A stretch of DNA of 64,000 nucleotides from Streptomyces sp. HNM0575. Its GTDB lineage: Bacteria > Actinomycetota > Actinomycetes > Streptomycetales > Streptomycetaceae. The position numbers and the translations under genes are program-made. The notes under the pieces are model-generated. The model saw only the letters and a list, made by a program, of their open reading frames with translations. It made no database searches and was not told the origin of the DNA. The DNA lies in contig NZ_JAASAG010000010.1 of the NCBI RefSeq assembly GCF_012726265.1, positions 62,001-126,000 of the forward strand, given 5' to 3'. Of the stretch, positions 35,431 through 44,009 are shown piece by piece; positions within the stretch are counted from its first letter, which is position 1; each line of letters opens with the position of its first letter.

Positions 35431-35781
35431 TCAGGAATCCTCCAGCAGACCGATCACATTGCCGTCCGCGTCCTGCACGGCCGCGATCCGCCTGCCGCCG
35501 CCGACGTCCTGCACCTCCTGGAACGGTTCCGCGCCCGCGCCGGTGAGCGCCTTCAGGGACGCCTCGACGTCTTCGACGTGCCAGTAGCCGACCGGGCCCG
35601 TCATGCCCTTGCTGTGGCCGTTGGGGTCCAGCCCGATCTCCTGCCCGCCCGCCCTGAAGCCGACGTAGTACTCCTCGTCGATGTGTGGCTCGACACCCAG
35701 AAGCGCCCTGAACAGGGCCTTGGACCGCCCGAGATGCGGGTGCGCAACGGGGAAGATGATCGTCTTCACGCCTTCGTTCAT
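35431..35781 (-). CDS. VOC (glyoxalase/bleomycin-resistance fold) family protein
   Basis: This 116-aa protein has two beta-alpha-beta-beta-beta modules: VKTIIFPVAHPHLGRSKALFRALLG and then YWHVEDVEASLKALTGAGAE, ending QDADGNVIGLLEDS. Members use a divalent metal in dimeric sites for lyase, dioxygenase or drug-binding roles. The metal ligands here (H near 14, E near 64 and E near 114) are partly conserved, so the activity is unclear. The start has CAGGAGCAGCCC upstream. Confidence 0.88.
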   Translation of the reverse strand: MNEGVKTIIFPVAHPHLGRSKALFRALLGVEPHIDEEYYVGFRAGGQEIGLDPNGHSKGMTGPVGYWHVEDVEASLKALTGAGAEPFQEVQDVGGGRRIAAVQDADGNVIGLLEDS

Positions 35782-36024
35782 GGGCTGCTCCTGCCGCTCG
35801 TGCCGCGTGCTCGTACCTCACGCTCGTACCGCCGACGGGCCTCCGCCCGTCACCGACATGACACGCGACGAGGAGCGGATGTGGCCGCCGGACACACACG
35901 GACCGCCCGCCGTGACCCGAGGAGCGCACGTGACCGTACGGCCGCGGAGCCGACGTCACCCGTCGACGGCCCCGCGGGCGGTACACCCGTCCCACGAGCC
36001 GGTCCTACGAGCGGTACGCCCGTC

Positions 36025-36831
36025 CTACGACCCGGGCGCCGACGCCTCCGCCGCCTCGGCGGAACCGGCGGCCGGCGCGGGCGGCTCGTAACCGCCGGTG
36101 TCCCACGAGTCGCCCATGATCCCGTCGTGGCTGCTGTGCAACGCCGTCAGCGCGGCGAGCATCCGCGGATCCCAGCCCTCCGTCTCCGCCGTCAGATGCC
36201 GGGCTTCGAAGCCGCTCCCGTAGTCCAGTACGCGGCGCCCCCCGGCGAAGTAGCGGACCCGCCGGGGCATCCGGAAGAGGTCGCCGTCACCGCCGACGAC
36301 GCACAGCACCGCACCCACCGCCTGCAACGGAGAGATCAGCCACCACACGCACCACCAGAACCAGCGGCCCTTGTACCCGACGGCGCCGGGCCCTTCCGCC
36401 TGCTGCACGGTCCAGCGGGCGCGGACGCTTCCACCGCTGAACGACCGCTCACGGGTCACGCTGCCGACGATCTCGCCCGCCGCGGCGCACACGTCGTAGC
36501 GCACCGGCCGCCCCTCGGCGGCGGAGGCGGTGACGACCCGCGCCCAGAGGTGTCGCCGGTACGGGTCGGTCCACATCGCGAAGGTGCGCACGCTGCGCTT
36601 ACGTGCCGAGACGTACTCCTCGGCTCCCCCCGGCGGCAGCTCCCGGTCGAGGTAGACGGGAGAGCCGGCGGCGTCCACGGCCGCGCCCGTCAGCTCGTAC
36701 CGCGCACGGCCGTCCTCCCCCGGTCCGGCCTTCCGGCCCCGGCGCCGCTTCCGCCCGGGCTTCTTCTCCGCGGCAGAACTCCCCTCCCCGGAAGGACTTC
36801 CGGCGTGCCGCAGCACCACCGTCGCGCTCAT
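36025..36831 (-). CDS. Hypothetical protein with one membrane segment
   Basis: This 268-aa protein starts MSATVVLRHAG, with a basic Lys/Arg-rich patch near residues 25-40. A beta-rich central part (RARYELTGAAVDAAGSPVYLDREL..) follows, then a hydrophobic, Trp-rich segment WFWWCVWWLISPLQAVGAVL that could span the membrane, and a C-terminal soluble domain ending in a Pro/Ala tail. No family is recognised. The gene is divergent from the AraC regulator, with a 442-bp shared upstream region. Confidence 0.7.
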   Translation of the reverse strand: MSATVVLRHAGSPSGEGSSAAEKKPGRKRRRGRKAGPGEDGRARYELTGAAVDAAGSPVYLDRELPPGGAEEYVSARKRSVRTFAMWTDPYRRHLWARVVTASAAEGRPVRYDVCAAAGEIVGSVTRERSFSGGSVRARWTVQQAEGPGAVGYKGRWFWWCVWWLISPLQAVGAVLCVVGGDGDLFRMPRRVRYFAGGRRVLDYGSGFEARHLTAETEGWDPRMLAALTALHSSHDGIMGDSWDTGGYEPPAPAAGSAEAAEASAPGS

Positions 36832-37273
36832 GTCCCCACCCCCTGTCGACATCTGCGGGACTCGCGAGATCACGATTCACCGGCAGCGGAAATCACCGAA
36901 AGGGCAACGTAGCAGCGGCCGTTGACGTGCGGCCGACGGGCTGAGGCGGGGGTACGCGGCAGCGATGGGCGGGTCAACCGCGGGCAGCGCCACAGGAGTT
37001 GGGACCGGCGCCGGCCCGGTCGCCCCCGCGTGCACCCGGCATGCGCTCGGTGAGCACCGGTGAGCGCCGGTCACGGCCTGTGGCCGGTCGCAACGCCCTG
37101 TCTCGCTGCCCGGTGAGAGGAGTAGCGTCGAAGACGAGCCGTTATGTTGCGGTTTCTTCCGTTTCCGAGGGACGGCGAGGGCGATGTACGGAGTGCCTTC
37201 CGGGCGACGTACGGACGGCCGCCGGGACGGGCCCGGCGCTTCCGACCGGACGGCGAAGGACGGTGAGGAGGTC
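36832..37273. promoter_or_regulatory. Divergent promoter region, no gene
   Basis: This 442-bp gap separates the hypothetical gene (minus) from the AraC gene (plus). The only feature seen is a GGAGG ribosome site at 37264-37268 for the AraC gene. Open frames here have no credible translations. Promoters for both genes must lie here, but I see no confident boxes. Confidence 0.4.
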
Positions 37274-38296
37274 ATGAACGCCGCCGCTGCCGACGAGAAC
37301 ACTCTGACCGCGACCCATGCGCCCACCCGGGGTGTCTTCGAGAGCAACGACCTGGAACTGACCCGCGAGTTCGTGAACTACGCCTACGGAAACGACCTGC
37401 GTTTCAGGAGCTTCGGAGAGGACCGGTTCTTCAAGCACGTCCGCGACGACTTCGGCTCCTTCGCCATGGAGGACGTGCGGCTGGACATGGACGCCGACTT
37501 CGACGTCGACCCCCTGCCGGTGTTCGTGGTCATCGAGATCAACTCGGGCTGGAGGGAGCATCGTTGGGGGGACACGGTCCAGCGCGCGGGGCCCGGCGAT
37601 CTCTGCGCCAACGCACCACCGCACAGGGCGTACTGTTCCCGCGTGCACAGCCCCGACTTCCGGTCCGTCGTGCTGAGCCAGTCCCTGCTGGCGCGGACCG
37701 GCGGCTTCACCGAGGACCAGCCCGGCAGAGCCCTCCGTTTCACCGGAACACAGCCCGCGTCCCCCGGACTCGCCGACCAGTGGCGAACGACCGCGGCACA
37801 CGTCCGCGACCTCCTCGGCGCCGGCTCCGACGCGCTCAAGGAGCCACTGGTCACCGCCAACCTCGCCCGGCACCTCGCCCAGAGCGCGCTCAACACCTTC
37901 CCCAACACCGGTGGCCCACAGCTCACTTCGGCTGACGGGGCCGACGCCACGCCGGGCGCCGTCCGCCGGGGCATCGCGTTCATGGAGGAGTACGCACACA
38001 CAGACATCGGGCTGGCCGAGATCGCCACGGCCGCGCGCGTGAGCACCCCCGCGCTCCAGATCGCCTTCGCCCGCCACCACAGCACCACCCCCTTCGGGCA
38101 CCTTCGCGCCGTACGCCTGGACCGCGCGCACTTCGACCTCCTGGCCTGCAAGGACGACGAAGAGACCGGTGCCGCCCGGGACCCGGCGACCGTGGCCTCC
38201 GTGGCCGCACGCTGGGGGTACGCCAGCACCGCCGACTTCACGGCCTCCTACCGCCACGCCTACGGAGTCAGCCCCGACGAGACCCTCGCGGCATGA
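37274..38296 (+). CDS. AraC family transcriptional regulator
   Basis: This 340-aa regulator has an N-terminal ligand/dimer domain resembling the AraC-binding-like cupin type (AraC_binding_2; includes GWREHRWGDTVQRAGPGDLCANAPPHRA). The C-terminal pair of helix-turn-helices contains RRGIAFMEEYAHTDIGLAEIA, VSTPALQIAFARHHSTTPFGHLRAVRLDRAH and WGYASTADFTASYRHAYGVSPDE. A short acidic insertion (CKDDEETGA) sits between the two HTHs. GGAGG precedes the ATG. The target may be the convergent dehydrogenase gene, but this is a guess. Confidence 0.93.
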   Translation: MNAAAADENTLTATHAPTRGVFESNDLELTREFVNYAYGNDLRFRSFGEDRFFKHVRDDFGSFAMEDVRLDMDADFDVDPLPVFVVIEINSGWREHRWGDTVQRAGPGDLCANAPPHRAYCSRVHSPDFRSVVLSQSLLARTGGFTEDQPGRALRFTGTQPASPGLADQWRTTAAHVRDLLGAGSDALKEPLVTANLARHLAQSALNTFPNTGGPQLTSADGADATPGAVRRGIAFMEEYAHTDIGLAEIATAARVSTPALQIAFARHHSTTPFGHLRAVRLDRAHFDLLACKDDEETGAARDPATVASVAARWGYASTADFTASYRHAYGVSPDETLAA

Positions 38297-38425
38297 CGCG
38301 TGCGGTCGCCCGTCGCAACGGCGTCGACGACATCGGAAAAGGGGCAACGCGCAGATCGGCGCCGGGAGTTGGGACCGACGGCGATGTCCGTCATCGGGGC
38401 TCTCGGCGAGCGCTCAGGCCGACGC

Positions 38426-39499
38426 TCAGGACGGCGTCAGGACGATCTTGCCGATGTGCTTGGAGCGAGTGAAAGCCTCCTGCGCGTCGTGGATGGCGCT
38501 CAGCCCGTAACGGCTCGCGATGCGCGGACGGACACGTCCCGCCACGGCATCCTCGGCAAGGCGCGCGAACTGCGCCGGAGTGTGCATCGACGAGCCGATC
38601 AGGCTGATGTTGTGCAGATACAGGCGCCGCAGATCGAAGTCGATCTCCGGCCCGCCGATGCCGCCAGCGATCACCCATCGGCCGCCGTCGGTCACGTGCG
38701 TGAGCAGTACGGGCAGCAGCGGCCCTCCGACGACGTCGATCACCGCGTCGAGTCCGCTCGGCGCGGCTTCGGAGACCGCCGCGGAGACGACGGCGGAGTC
38801 GCTGTGACGATGTACGACCGCCGAAGCCCCGGCTTCCAGGAGGAGTTGGTCCTTGCCGGGAGCGGTGAGGGCCACGACCCGCGCCCCTCGCGCAGTGGCC
38901 AGCTGCACCGCTGCGAGCCCGACCCCACCCGACGCCCCCGTGACCAGGACCGTCTCGTCCGCGACGATCCCGCCCCGCTCGAGCATTCCCGTCGCCGTCC
39001 CGTACGCGACGGGCAGGCACGCGAGTTCCTCGTCGGTCAGAGGGGACTCGTCCATGTCGTGGATCCGCTCGCCCCGCACCACCACGTACTCGGCGAAGCC
39101 ACCGTCCCTCTCGCTGCCCAGAAGGCCGACGGGGTTCGCGTCCCCGCTGGGGCCGTCGTAGATGGCCGGGTCGACCAGGACCCGGCGGCCGGTCCATTCA
39201 GCGCCGACGCCCTCTCCGACCCGGGCGACCGTACCGGCGATGTCGCCGCCCTGGATCCGCGGAAAGTCGACGGGACCCCGCCAGCCCGCGAGGGCATCGG
39301 GCCGCCCGGGCAGCCCGTACGCACCCTGACGGGTCCAGACGTCCGTGTTGTTGACCGCTGCGGCGGCGACCCTGACCAGGACCTCGCCCTCCGCGGGAAC
39401 GGGGAGCGGCACCCTCCGAAGCTCCAGCACCTCCGGCCCGCCGAAGCCCGTCAGCACCGCGGCCGGCATCTCGTCCGGAACCGGTTCCGTATCGGCCAT
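38426..39499 (-). CDS. Zinc-type alcohol dehydrogenase / quinone oxidoreductase family protein
   Basis: This 357-aa medium-chain dehydrogenase/reductase has a GroES-like N-terminus (LTGFGGPEVLELRRVPLPVP). The cofactor motif is VLVTGASGGVGLAAVQLAT (GxGxxG), and HTPAQFARLAEDAVAGRVRP comes near the end. The usual catalytic zinc cysteine is absent, and PRIQGGDIAGTVARVG matches the quinone-oxidoreductase branch, so it probably reduces quinones or enones with NADPH. It converges with the AraC gene. Confidence 0.92.
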   Translation of the reverse strand: MADTEPVPDEMPAAVLTGFGGPEVLELRRVPLPVPAEGEVLVRVAAAAVNNTDVWTRQGAYGLPGRPDALAGWRGPVDFPRIQGGDIAGTVARVGEGVGAEWTGRRVLVDPAIYDGPSGDANPVGLLGSERDGGFAEYVVVRGERIHDMDESPLTDEELACLPVAYGTATGMLERGGIVADETVLVTGASGGVGLAAVQLATARGARVVALTAPGKDQLLLEAGASAVVHRHSDSAVVSAAVSEAAPSGLDAVIDVVGGPLLPVLLTHVTDGGRWVIAGGIGGPEIDFDLRRLYLHNISLIGSSMHTPAQFARLAEDAVAGRVRPRIASRYGLSAIHDAQEAFTRSKHIGKIVLTPS

Positions 39500-39641
39500 C
39501 CCACGAACCTCCACTTCGACGCTCCCTCAACGCTCCCGCCGGACGCACCCATTCCGAGCATCCATAGCCCACCGACCACCCACCCGACCCCCGCTCCCAC
39601 CCCACGACCCCGATCAGCGCAGAGCTCGCCACCCAAAACGC

Positions 39642-39672
39642 AAAAAGCCCCTCCCGTCTCCGGAAGGGGCCT
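39642..39672 (-). terminator. Terminator downstream of the tRNA-Thr 3' half
   Basis: On the minus strand, GGCCCCTTCC and GGGAGGGGC form a stem followed by TTTTT (AAAAA on the given strand). It is a classic intrinsic terminator immediately after the tRNA fragment, so it belongs to the original tRNA gene. Confidence 0.85.
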
Positions 39673-39679
39673 CTGACCT

Positions 39680-39726
39680 GGGAGCCGCCTGGGGGAGTCG
39701 AACCCCCGACCTACGCATTACGAGGC
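39680..39726 (-). repeat. tRNA-Thr(CGT) 3' half, probable attachment site (island left edge)
   Basis: On the minus strand the sequence runs from the anticodon loop CTCGTAA (anticodon CGT) through TGCGT, variable loop AGGTC, a perfect T-arm GGGGG-TTCGACT-CCCCC, and acceptor strand AGGCGGC-T-CC. The other half is missing: upstream bases (GCAGGC..) cannot pair with TGCGT and contain no D-arm. Such a 3' partial tRNA is the usual product of integration by a tyrosine integrase. The orientation puts the island to the right, with an intact tRNA expected beyond 64 kb. Confidence 0.8.
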
Positions 39727-39975
39727 CTGCAAGATCGTGACGGGAGGTGGTGGGCGGTAGGGCCTGATCCTGTTTCTGCTGGTCTGAGCTCTGCGGATCA
39801 CCGCTCAGGGACACCCGATCCGGATGGCGCCGCACCGTCCGCTCACGCATCGCTCACGCATCGACGCCCTCTCACCGGCGGGTTCAGCGGGGCGCCCTCG
39901 GCCTCTCGGCGACGGCCAAACCGTGGAGCTCCACGGTTTGGCCCGTACTTGTCGCCGCGGAAGGCTTGCATCACA

Positions 39976-41053
39976 TCTAGATGTATTGACCTGGTGCGTT
40001 GTTCACGCGGCTGATCGGTGGCTGGCCTGCCAGTGCGGTGTGGCACCGGTGATGGTTGTAGGCGTGCAGGAAGTTGTCGAGTGCGGCGGTGCGTTCTGCG
40101 TTGCTGCTGTAGGGCCGTTGGTAGGCCCATTCGTCGAGCAGGGTGCGGTTGAAGCGCTCCACCTTGCCGTTCGTCTGTGGCCGGTAGGGGCGGATGCGTT
40201 TGCCTGTCGCCCCTAGCTCGGTCAGGGCCTGCTTCCACAGTTCGCTGTTGCGGTAGGACAGGGCGTTGTCGGTCAGGACGCGTTCGATGCGGTCGATGCC
40301 CAGGGTGGCGAAGTGGGCTGCTGCCCGGCGCAGGAAGCCTGCGCAGGTGGTGGCCTTCTCATCGGGGTGGACCTCGCTGTAGGCGAGGCGGGAGTGGTCA
40401 TCGACGGCGGAGTGGATGTAGTCGTAGCCGGTGCTGCGGCGGCTTTGCGGCCGGGCCGCCCGGGCGCCTTCCCGGCCGTGGACGCGCCAGCCTCCCCCGT
40501 CGGGGATGCGTCCGAGTTTCTTCACATCGATGTGGACCAGTTCGCCGGGCCGGCTGCGTTCGTAGCGGCGGATGAGCCGGCCGGTGGGCCGGTCCATCCA
40601 GGACAGACGGTGCAGCCCGTGCCGGGTCAGAACCCGGTGGACGGTGGAGGGCGGCATGCCCAGGATCGGTCCGATGCGAGCAGGCCCGAGCTTCCGGCTG
40701 GTCCGCAGACTGCATATCTGCGCTTCCCTCGCCGCTGGTGTTCGTCGCGGTGTGCGGTGCGGACGGCTGGAGCGGTCGTGCAGTCCTGCATCGCCCTCCT
40801 GGCGCCAGCGGCGGAACCACTTGTGCGCGGTGACCCGGGAGATGCCCATCTGGGCAGCCACATGCGCTACCGGAAACCCTGAGCGGACACGTTCGACCAG
40901 CAACCGCCTGGCGTGCACGGTCAGTCGGGCATTACGGTGGGACACGAAGACCTCCGTTGTGCGGTGAAGCCTAGACACCTCCACCACACCGGAGGTCTTC
41001 GCCATGATCAAGACCCACGAAGGTCAACAACGCTCGTGACCAATACATCTAGA
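39976..41053 (-). mobile_element. IS481-family insertion sequence with TCTAGA target repeats
   Basis: The element body is 39982-41047. It is bounded by terminal inverted repeats beginning TGTATTG and flanked on both sides by TCTAGA (39976-39981, 41048-41053). IS481 members are known to target NCTAGN, which fits a 6-bp duplication. One transposase gene fills it on the minus strand. The right copy of the target also supplies the stop codon of the small membrane-protein gene at 41049. A solo end of the same element lies at 24651. Confidence 0.92.
39977..40945 (-). CDS. IS481-family transposase
   Basis: This 322-aa DDE transposase has an N-terminal HTH (VAHVAAQMGISRVTAHKWFRRW), and an rve/DDE catalytic core with GELVHIDVKKLGRI (first D), RVLTDNALSYRN (second D) and NGKVERFNRTLLDEW (E). 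It ends RVNNAPGQYI. I chose the GTG at 40945 because GGAGG lies 5-6 bp upstream; the longer frame from 41011 has no such site. The final ATC codon and TAG stop are completed by the TCTAGA target, not by the element itself. It appears intact. Confidence 0.95.
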   Translation of the reverse strand: MSHRNARLTVHARRLLVERVRSGFPVAHVAAQMGISRVTAHKWFRRWRQEGDAGLHDRSSRPHRTPRRTPAAREAQICSLRTSRKLGPARIGPILGMPPSTVHRVLTRHGLHRLSWMDRPTGRLIRRYERSRPGELVHIDVKKLGRIPDGGGWRVHGREGARAARPQSRRSTGYDYIHSAVDDHSRLAYSEVHPDEKATTCAGFLRRAAAHFATLGIDRIERVLTDNALSYRNSELWKQALTELGATGKRIRPYRPQTNGKVERFNRTLLDEWAYQRPYSSNAERTAALDNFLHAYNHHRCHTALAGQPPISRVNNAPGQYI

Positions 41054-41262
41054 GCCGTCCGCGCTCCTTCAAGACGGTCAGCCAAACGGTCATGGAGGCG
41101 ACGAACGCTGCTCCCCCCGTCTTGGCGGCCTCGACGGGCCTGTCCCCTCCCCAGCTCATCACGATGCCCGTCGCCAGCGCGATGGCGAGGGAGCAGAAGA
41201 GCGCTGCCAGCAACCAAGCAGACCGGGCACTCGAGGAATCCTGAGACGGTTCCGTGCTCAAT
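41049..41262 (-). CDS. Small two-helix membrane protein coupled to the methylase gene
   Basis: This 70-aa protein starts at a TTG that overlaps the stop codon of the upstream methylase gene (TTGA), a sign of translational coupling. After a polar STEPSQDSSSARS leader come two predicted helices, AWLLAALFCSLAIALATGIV and AAKTGGAAFVASMTVWLTVL, separated by a short loop GGDRPVE, and a basic end KERGRL. Its TAG stop lies within the IS target sequence. Function unknown; small membrane proteins next to DNA-modification genes are often effectors or anchors. Confidence 0.65.
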
Positions 41263-43642
41263 CTCCCTGCTCCTTCCTCGCTGTCCCCGGCTGCACCACG
41301 GACGCCGCCCTCTGCAGGACGCACTCGGCGAGCGCCGTCCGCGAATGCTCGGCAGCCTCGGCGAACTCGCGATGCGTGACGATCTGCTGGTCGTATGCCC
41401 TGAACTGGCCCCCGATACGGACCTGTTCGTCCCACGTCGGTAGCGGCACCGGAAGCCGGCCGAGCGCAGCGGCGCTGATGGACCCGATGGAAGTGGTGGC
41501 CGTGGAGCGGGCCCGGATCCATTCCTCGACAGCCGGTAGGGAAAGGAAAGCCAGCAGGTACTCCGGGAGGGCCTCTTGCCCCTGATGCTCCGACGGACGG
41601 ATGCGGAGCAGGTTGCTGCCAAGAATCCAGCCGTGCTGCGCGGGCTCCACCAGCGCTGAGGGACCTGTCGTGCCCGTGCGCACACATAGGATGTCGCCCC
41701 CGGCCACCCGATACGCCCGCAGGAGCCGCTCGGCATGCTCGTGCAGCACCATCACCTGATCCGGCGCGACGACTCGGCGGTCCCGCAGATGTTTTGGCTG
41801 CACCACGGGCACGTCGCCGTCCTCTGAACGGGCGCGCTTAATGAGGGAGGGGGAGGGACCTGCCTGGATATCGCAGAGTTCGCCCAGCGGCCGCTCCTCC
41901 CACTGATTGCTCCCGACGGCACTATTCACGGGGTGCACGAACGCCTGCTTCCGCTGCACATTCGCTACCTGCCGGTCCGCCTCGAGCATGAGGTGCTGCG
42001 CACGCCGGAGCATCAGTTCGCGGCGCTCGTACTCCGCTTCCAACTCGTCGGCGTCGCGCCCGGCGGACGCAGCTTGCACCACGTAGTCGGCCGGATTAAG
42101 CGAGTAGTCCCGCTCACGGACCTCGGCTGCCTCGACGGCCGTGGAGAGGACGGCGGTTCCTGGGGGCGGGTGGGAGTACACCTCATCGGTGTGCCAGGCC
42201 CCCACGGATTGCACGATCGCAGACGTGTCCTCCTCAGTGAGTACGCGCCGGGTGCGCGACTTCATGACTCCCATTCGACGCGCATCGACGAACAGGACCT
42301 GTCGGCTCGGGCTCGGTTCCTTCCTGAGGAGCCACACGGACACCGGGATGGTCGTACCGCGGAACAGCTTCGCCGGAAGCGCGATGACGCACTCCAGTCT
42401 TCCCTGCTCCACCAGGTTCCGACGGATGTCACGCTCCTGCCCGCTGGCGGAAGAGAGCGCGTTGTTGGGCATCAGCATGGCAGCGCGTCCTCGGGGGCCG
42501 AGCCTGCCGAGCACGTGCTGGACCCAGGCGAAGTGCCCGCTCCCCGGGGGTGGCTGGCCGTAGGGCCACTGCCCCGGCGAGCTGTCCCGCGGGGCGGATG
42601 CGTCCGCACTGAACGGAGGGTTGAGAAGGATCCGGTCCGCGGTCGCCGACAGCTGGTCCGGCTCGTTCCACGGTGCGGCGCCGCCCTTCTCGAGTCGTGC
42701 CTGCACGCCATGCAGCTGAAGGTGCATGCCAGCGAGCCGCAGGGTGTCCTCATGTGAGCCGGTACCGCGCACGGTCAGCGAGGGGGTGGACCCTCCAGTG
42801 TCGCGTACCGACTCGACTGCGGCCGCGAGCAGTTCGCCGCCCCTCAGGTACGGATCGCAGATAGTAAGCCGCTCATCCTCTTCACACACCAGCAGCTCGG
42901 CCATCATCCGGGTCACAGCACGCGGAGTGAAGAACTCACCGCTCTTCAGCCCAGCCTGCTCCTCGAAGTGTTCAAGCAGCAGCGGGAAGTCATCGGCCCC
43001 CAGCTCGCCGGCGAGGCGGATGACCTGCTGGACGTCGGCGTACGAGCTGGGCCTTAGCCGGTCGAGCGAGCGCCCGACTCCCGGCAGGATCCCAACGCCG
43101 CGCAACGCGTCATCAGCGGCGTCCCCTACGCGCCTGAGCAGCCGCCGGGCCTCATCCGGGCTCTGCCGCGGCGGGGCGGCGCGCAGCAGTCCGCTCCACC
43201 GAGCCGGTCGGCACGCCCGGAGGACGGCGACGGACGCGATCAGGGTCACGTAGTCCGTCCGGGCACCAGCGTCTCCCTGAATCCTCTCCGCCACAGGTCC
43301 CATGAGTTCGGCGACGGTCCGCCCGGAATCCTGCGCCTTCCGCGTGCCAGGAGCCGAGGCGACCGCCTGATACCGCCGTAGACCGGCGGCCTCCGGACTG
43401 CGGCGCGCCCTGTCCCCGTAGGTGGTTCCGTGCTGTTCTCCGTCGGCCAGGAACCTGGGCCGGATCACGCGGCCGTCGAGGAATGCCATGACCTGGCTGA
43501 GGGGGAACGATTCCATGCCTCCCGAGTGGATGGCCGCGGGGAAGTCCGGATGGCGACGTTGCCAATTGTTAACAGCCGGACGTCTTACGCCCGCAAGCCG
43601 CGCGACATCCGCACCGGTGAGAAGTGGATCTGCGGTATTCAT
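41258..43642 (-). CDS. N-6 adenine DNA methyltransferase with fused HsdS-like domain
   Basis: Order in 794 aa: an HTH at residues 6-50 (LLTGADVARLAGVRRPAVNNW), a helical segment, and an HsdM-like methylase with GEFFTPRAVTRMMAELL and a variant motif I (DPYLRGGELLAA, near 261). Motif IV is LLNPPFSADA (near 338). A type I specificity-like region lies at about 590-780 (ERPLGELCDIQAGPSPS, then ALGRLPVPLPTWDEQVRIG). No HsdR-type nuclease gene is nearby. It may be an orphan modifier or a sensor. It is coupled to the small membrane protein downstream. Confidence 0.85.
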   Translation of the reverse strand: MNTADPLLTGADVARLAGVRRPAVNNWQRRHPDFPAAIHSGGMESFPLSQVMAFLDGRVIRPRFLADGEQHGTTYGDRARRSPEAAGLRRYQAVASAPGTRKAQDSGRTVAELMGPVAERIQGDAGARTDYVTLIASVAVLRACRPARWSGLLRAAPPRQSPDEARRLLRRVGDAADDALRGVGILPGVGRSLDRLRPSSYADVQQVIRLAGELGADDFPLLLEHFEEQAGLKSGEFFTPRAVTRMMAELLVCEEDERLTICDPYLRGGELLAAAVESVRDTGGSTPSLTVRGTGSHEDTLRLAGMHLQLHGVQARLEKGGAAPWNEPDQLSATADRILLNPPFSADASAPRDSSPGQWPYGQPPPGSGHFAWVQHVLGRLGPRGRAAMLMPNNALSSASGQERDIRRNLVEQGRLECVIALPAKLFRGTTIPVSVWLLRKEPSPSRQVLFVDARRMGVMKSRTRRVLTEEDTSAIVQSVGAWHTDEVYSHPPPGTAVLSTAVEAAEVRERDYSLNPADYVVQAASAGRDADELEAEYERRELMLRRAQHLMLEADRQVANVQRKQAFVHPVNSAVGSNQWEERPLGELCDIQAGPSPSLIKRARSEDGDVPVVQPKHLRDRRVVAPDQVMVLHEHAERLLRAYRVAGGDILCVRTGTTGPSALVEPAQHGWILGSNLLRIRPSEHQGQEALPEYLLAFLSLPAVEEWIRARSTATTSIGSISAAALGRLPVPLPTWDEQVRIGGQFRAYDQQIVTHREFAEAAEHSRTALAECVLQRAASVVQPGTARKEQGD

Positions 43643-43790
43643 GGCCGTGACGGTAGGCAGTCAAGCCACGGGGAACAAGTACGCAGCACGCTGCGCAGAT
43701 TCCCGGCATGGCGCCACACGTACGTCCGCAGGTCGAGGCACAACTAACAAATCGCGACCTGAACTGCATCTTAATCGCGGTGGAGGCTCC

Positions 43791-43804
43791 TGCCATAGAT
43801 GGCA
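43791..43804. promoter_or_regulatory. Inverted repeat upstream of the methylase gene
   Basis: TGCCAT-AG-ATGGCA is a perfect 6-2-6 inverted repeat about 150 bp upstream of the methylase start. Because the methylase has its own HTH domain, autoregulation is conceivable but not shown. Confidence 0.3.
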
Positions 43805-43900
43805 CATGGCCGTTTTCTGTTAATACCCCTTGTACTCCCGTGGGCGGTACGTGGCCCGCAACCCTCTCCTGGAGGCAGCGAGACGCTGAGGAGCCTGCGC

Positions 43901-43938
43901 CACACAAGGTGTGCTCTGACTTCCAGGTGAAACACCTG
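43901..43938. promoter_or_regulatory. Two adjacent short palindromes
   Basis: CACAC-AAG-GTGTG (43901-43913) and CAGGTG-AAA-CACCTG (43924-43938) lie 10 bp apart, between the methylase promoter region and the IS5 remnant. Their function is unknown. Confidence 0.3.
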
Positions 43939-44009
43939 AGAAGCCATCACCTTTCCAAGAGTGATCGCTGTGAGGCTGGCCGGTCGAGCAACCTAGGAGC
44001 CTTCGGTGT

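Noticed and set aside
39680..39780. Complete tRNA-Thr gene
   Set aside because: The 5' half is absent: upstream bases do not pair with the anticodon stem and contain no D-arm or acceptor strand.
39614..39850. Possible integrase end beside the tRNA-Thr fragment
   Set aside because: The 78-residue frame shows no integrase motif and runs through the tRNA fragment; any integrase must lie outside the window or be lost.
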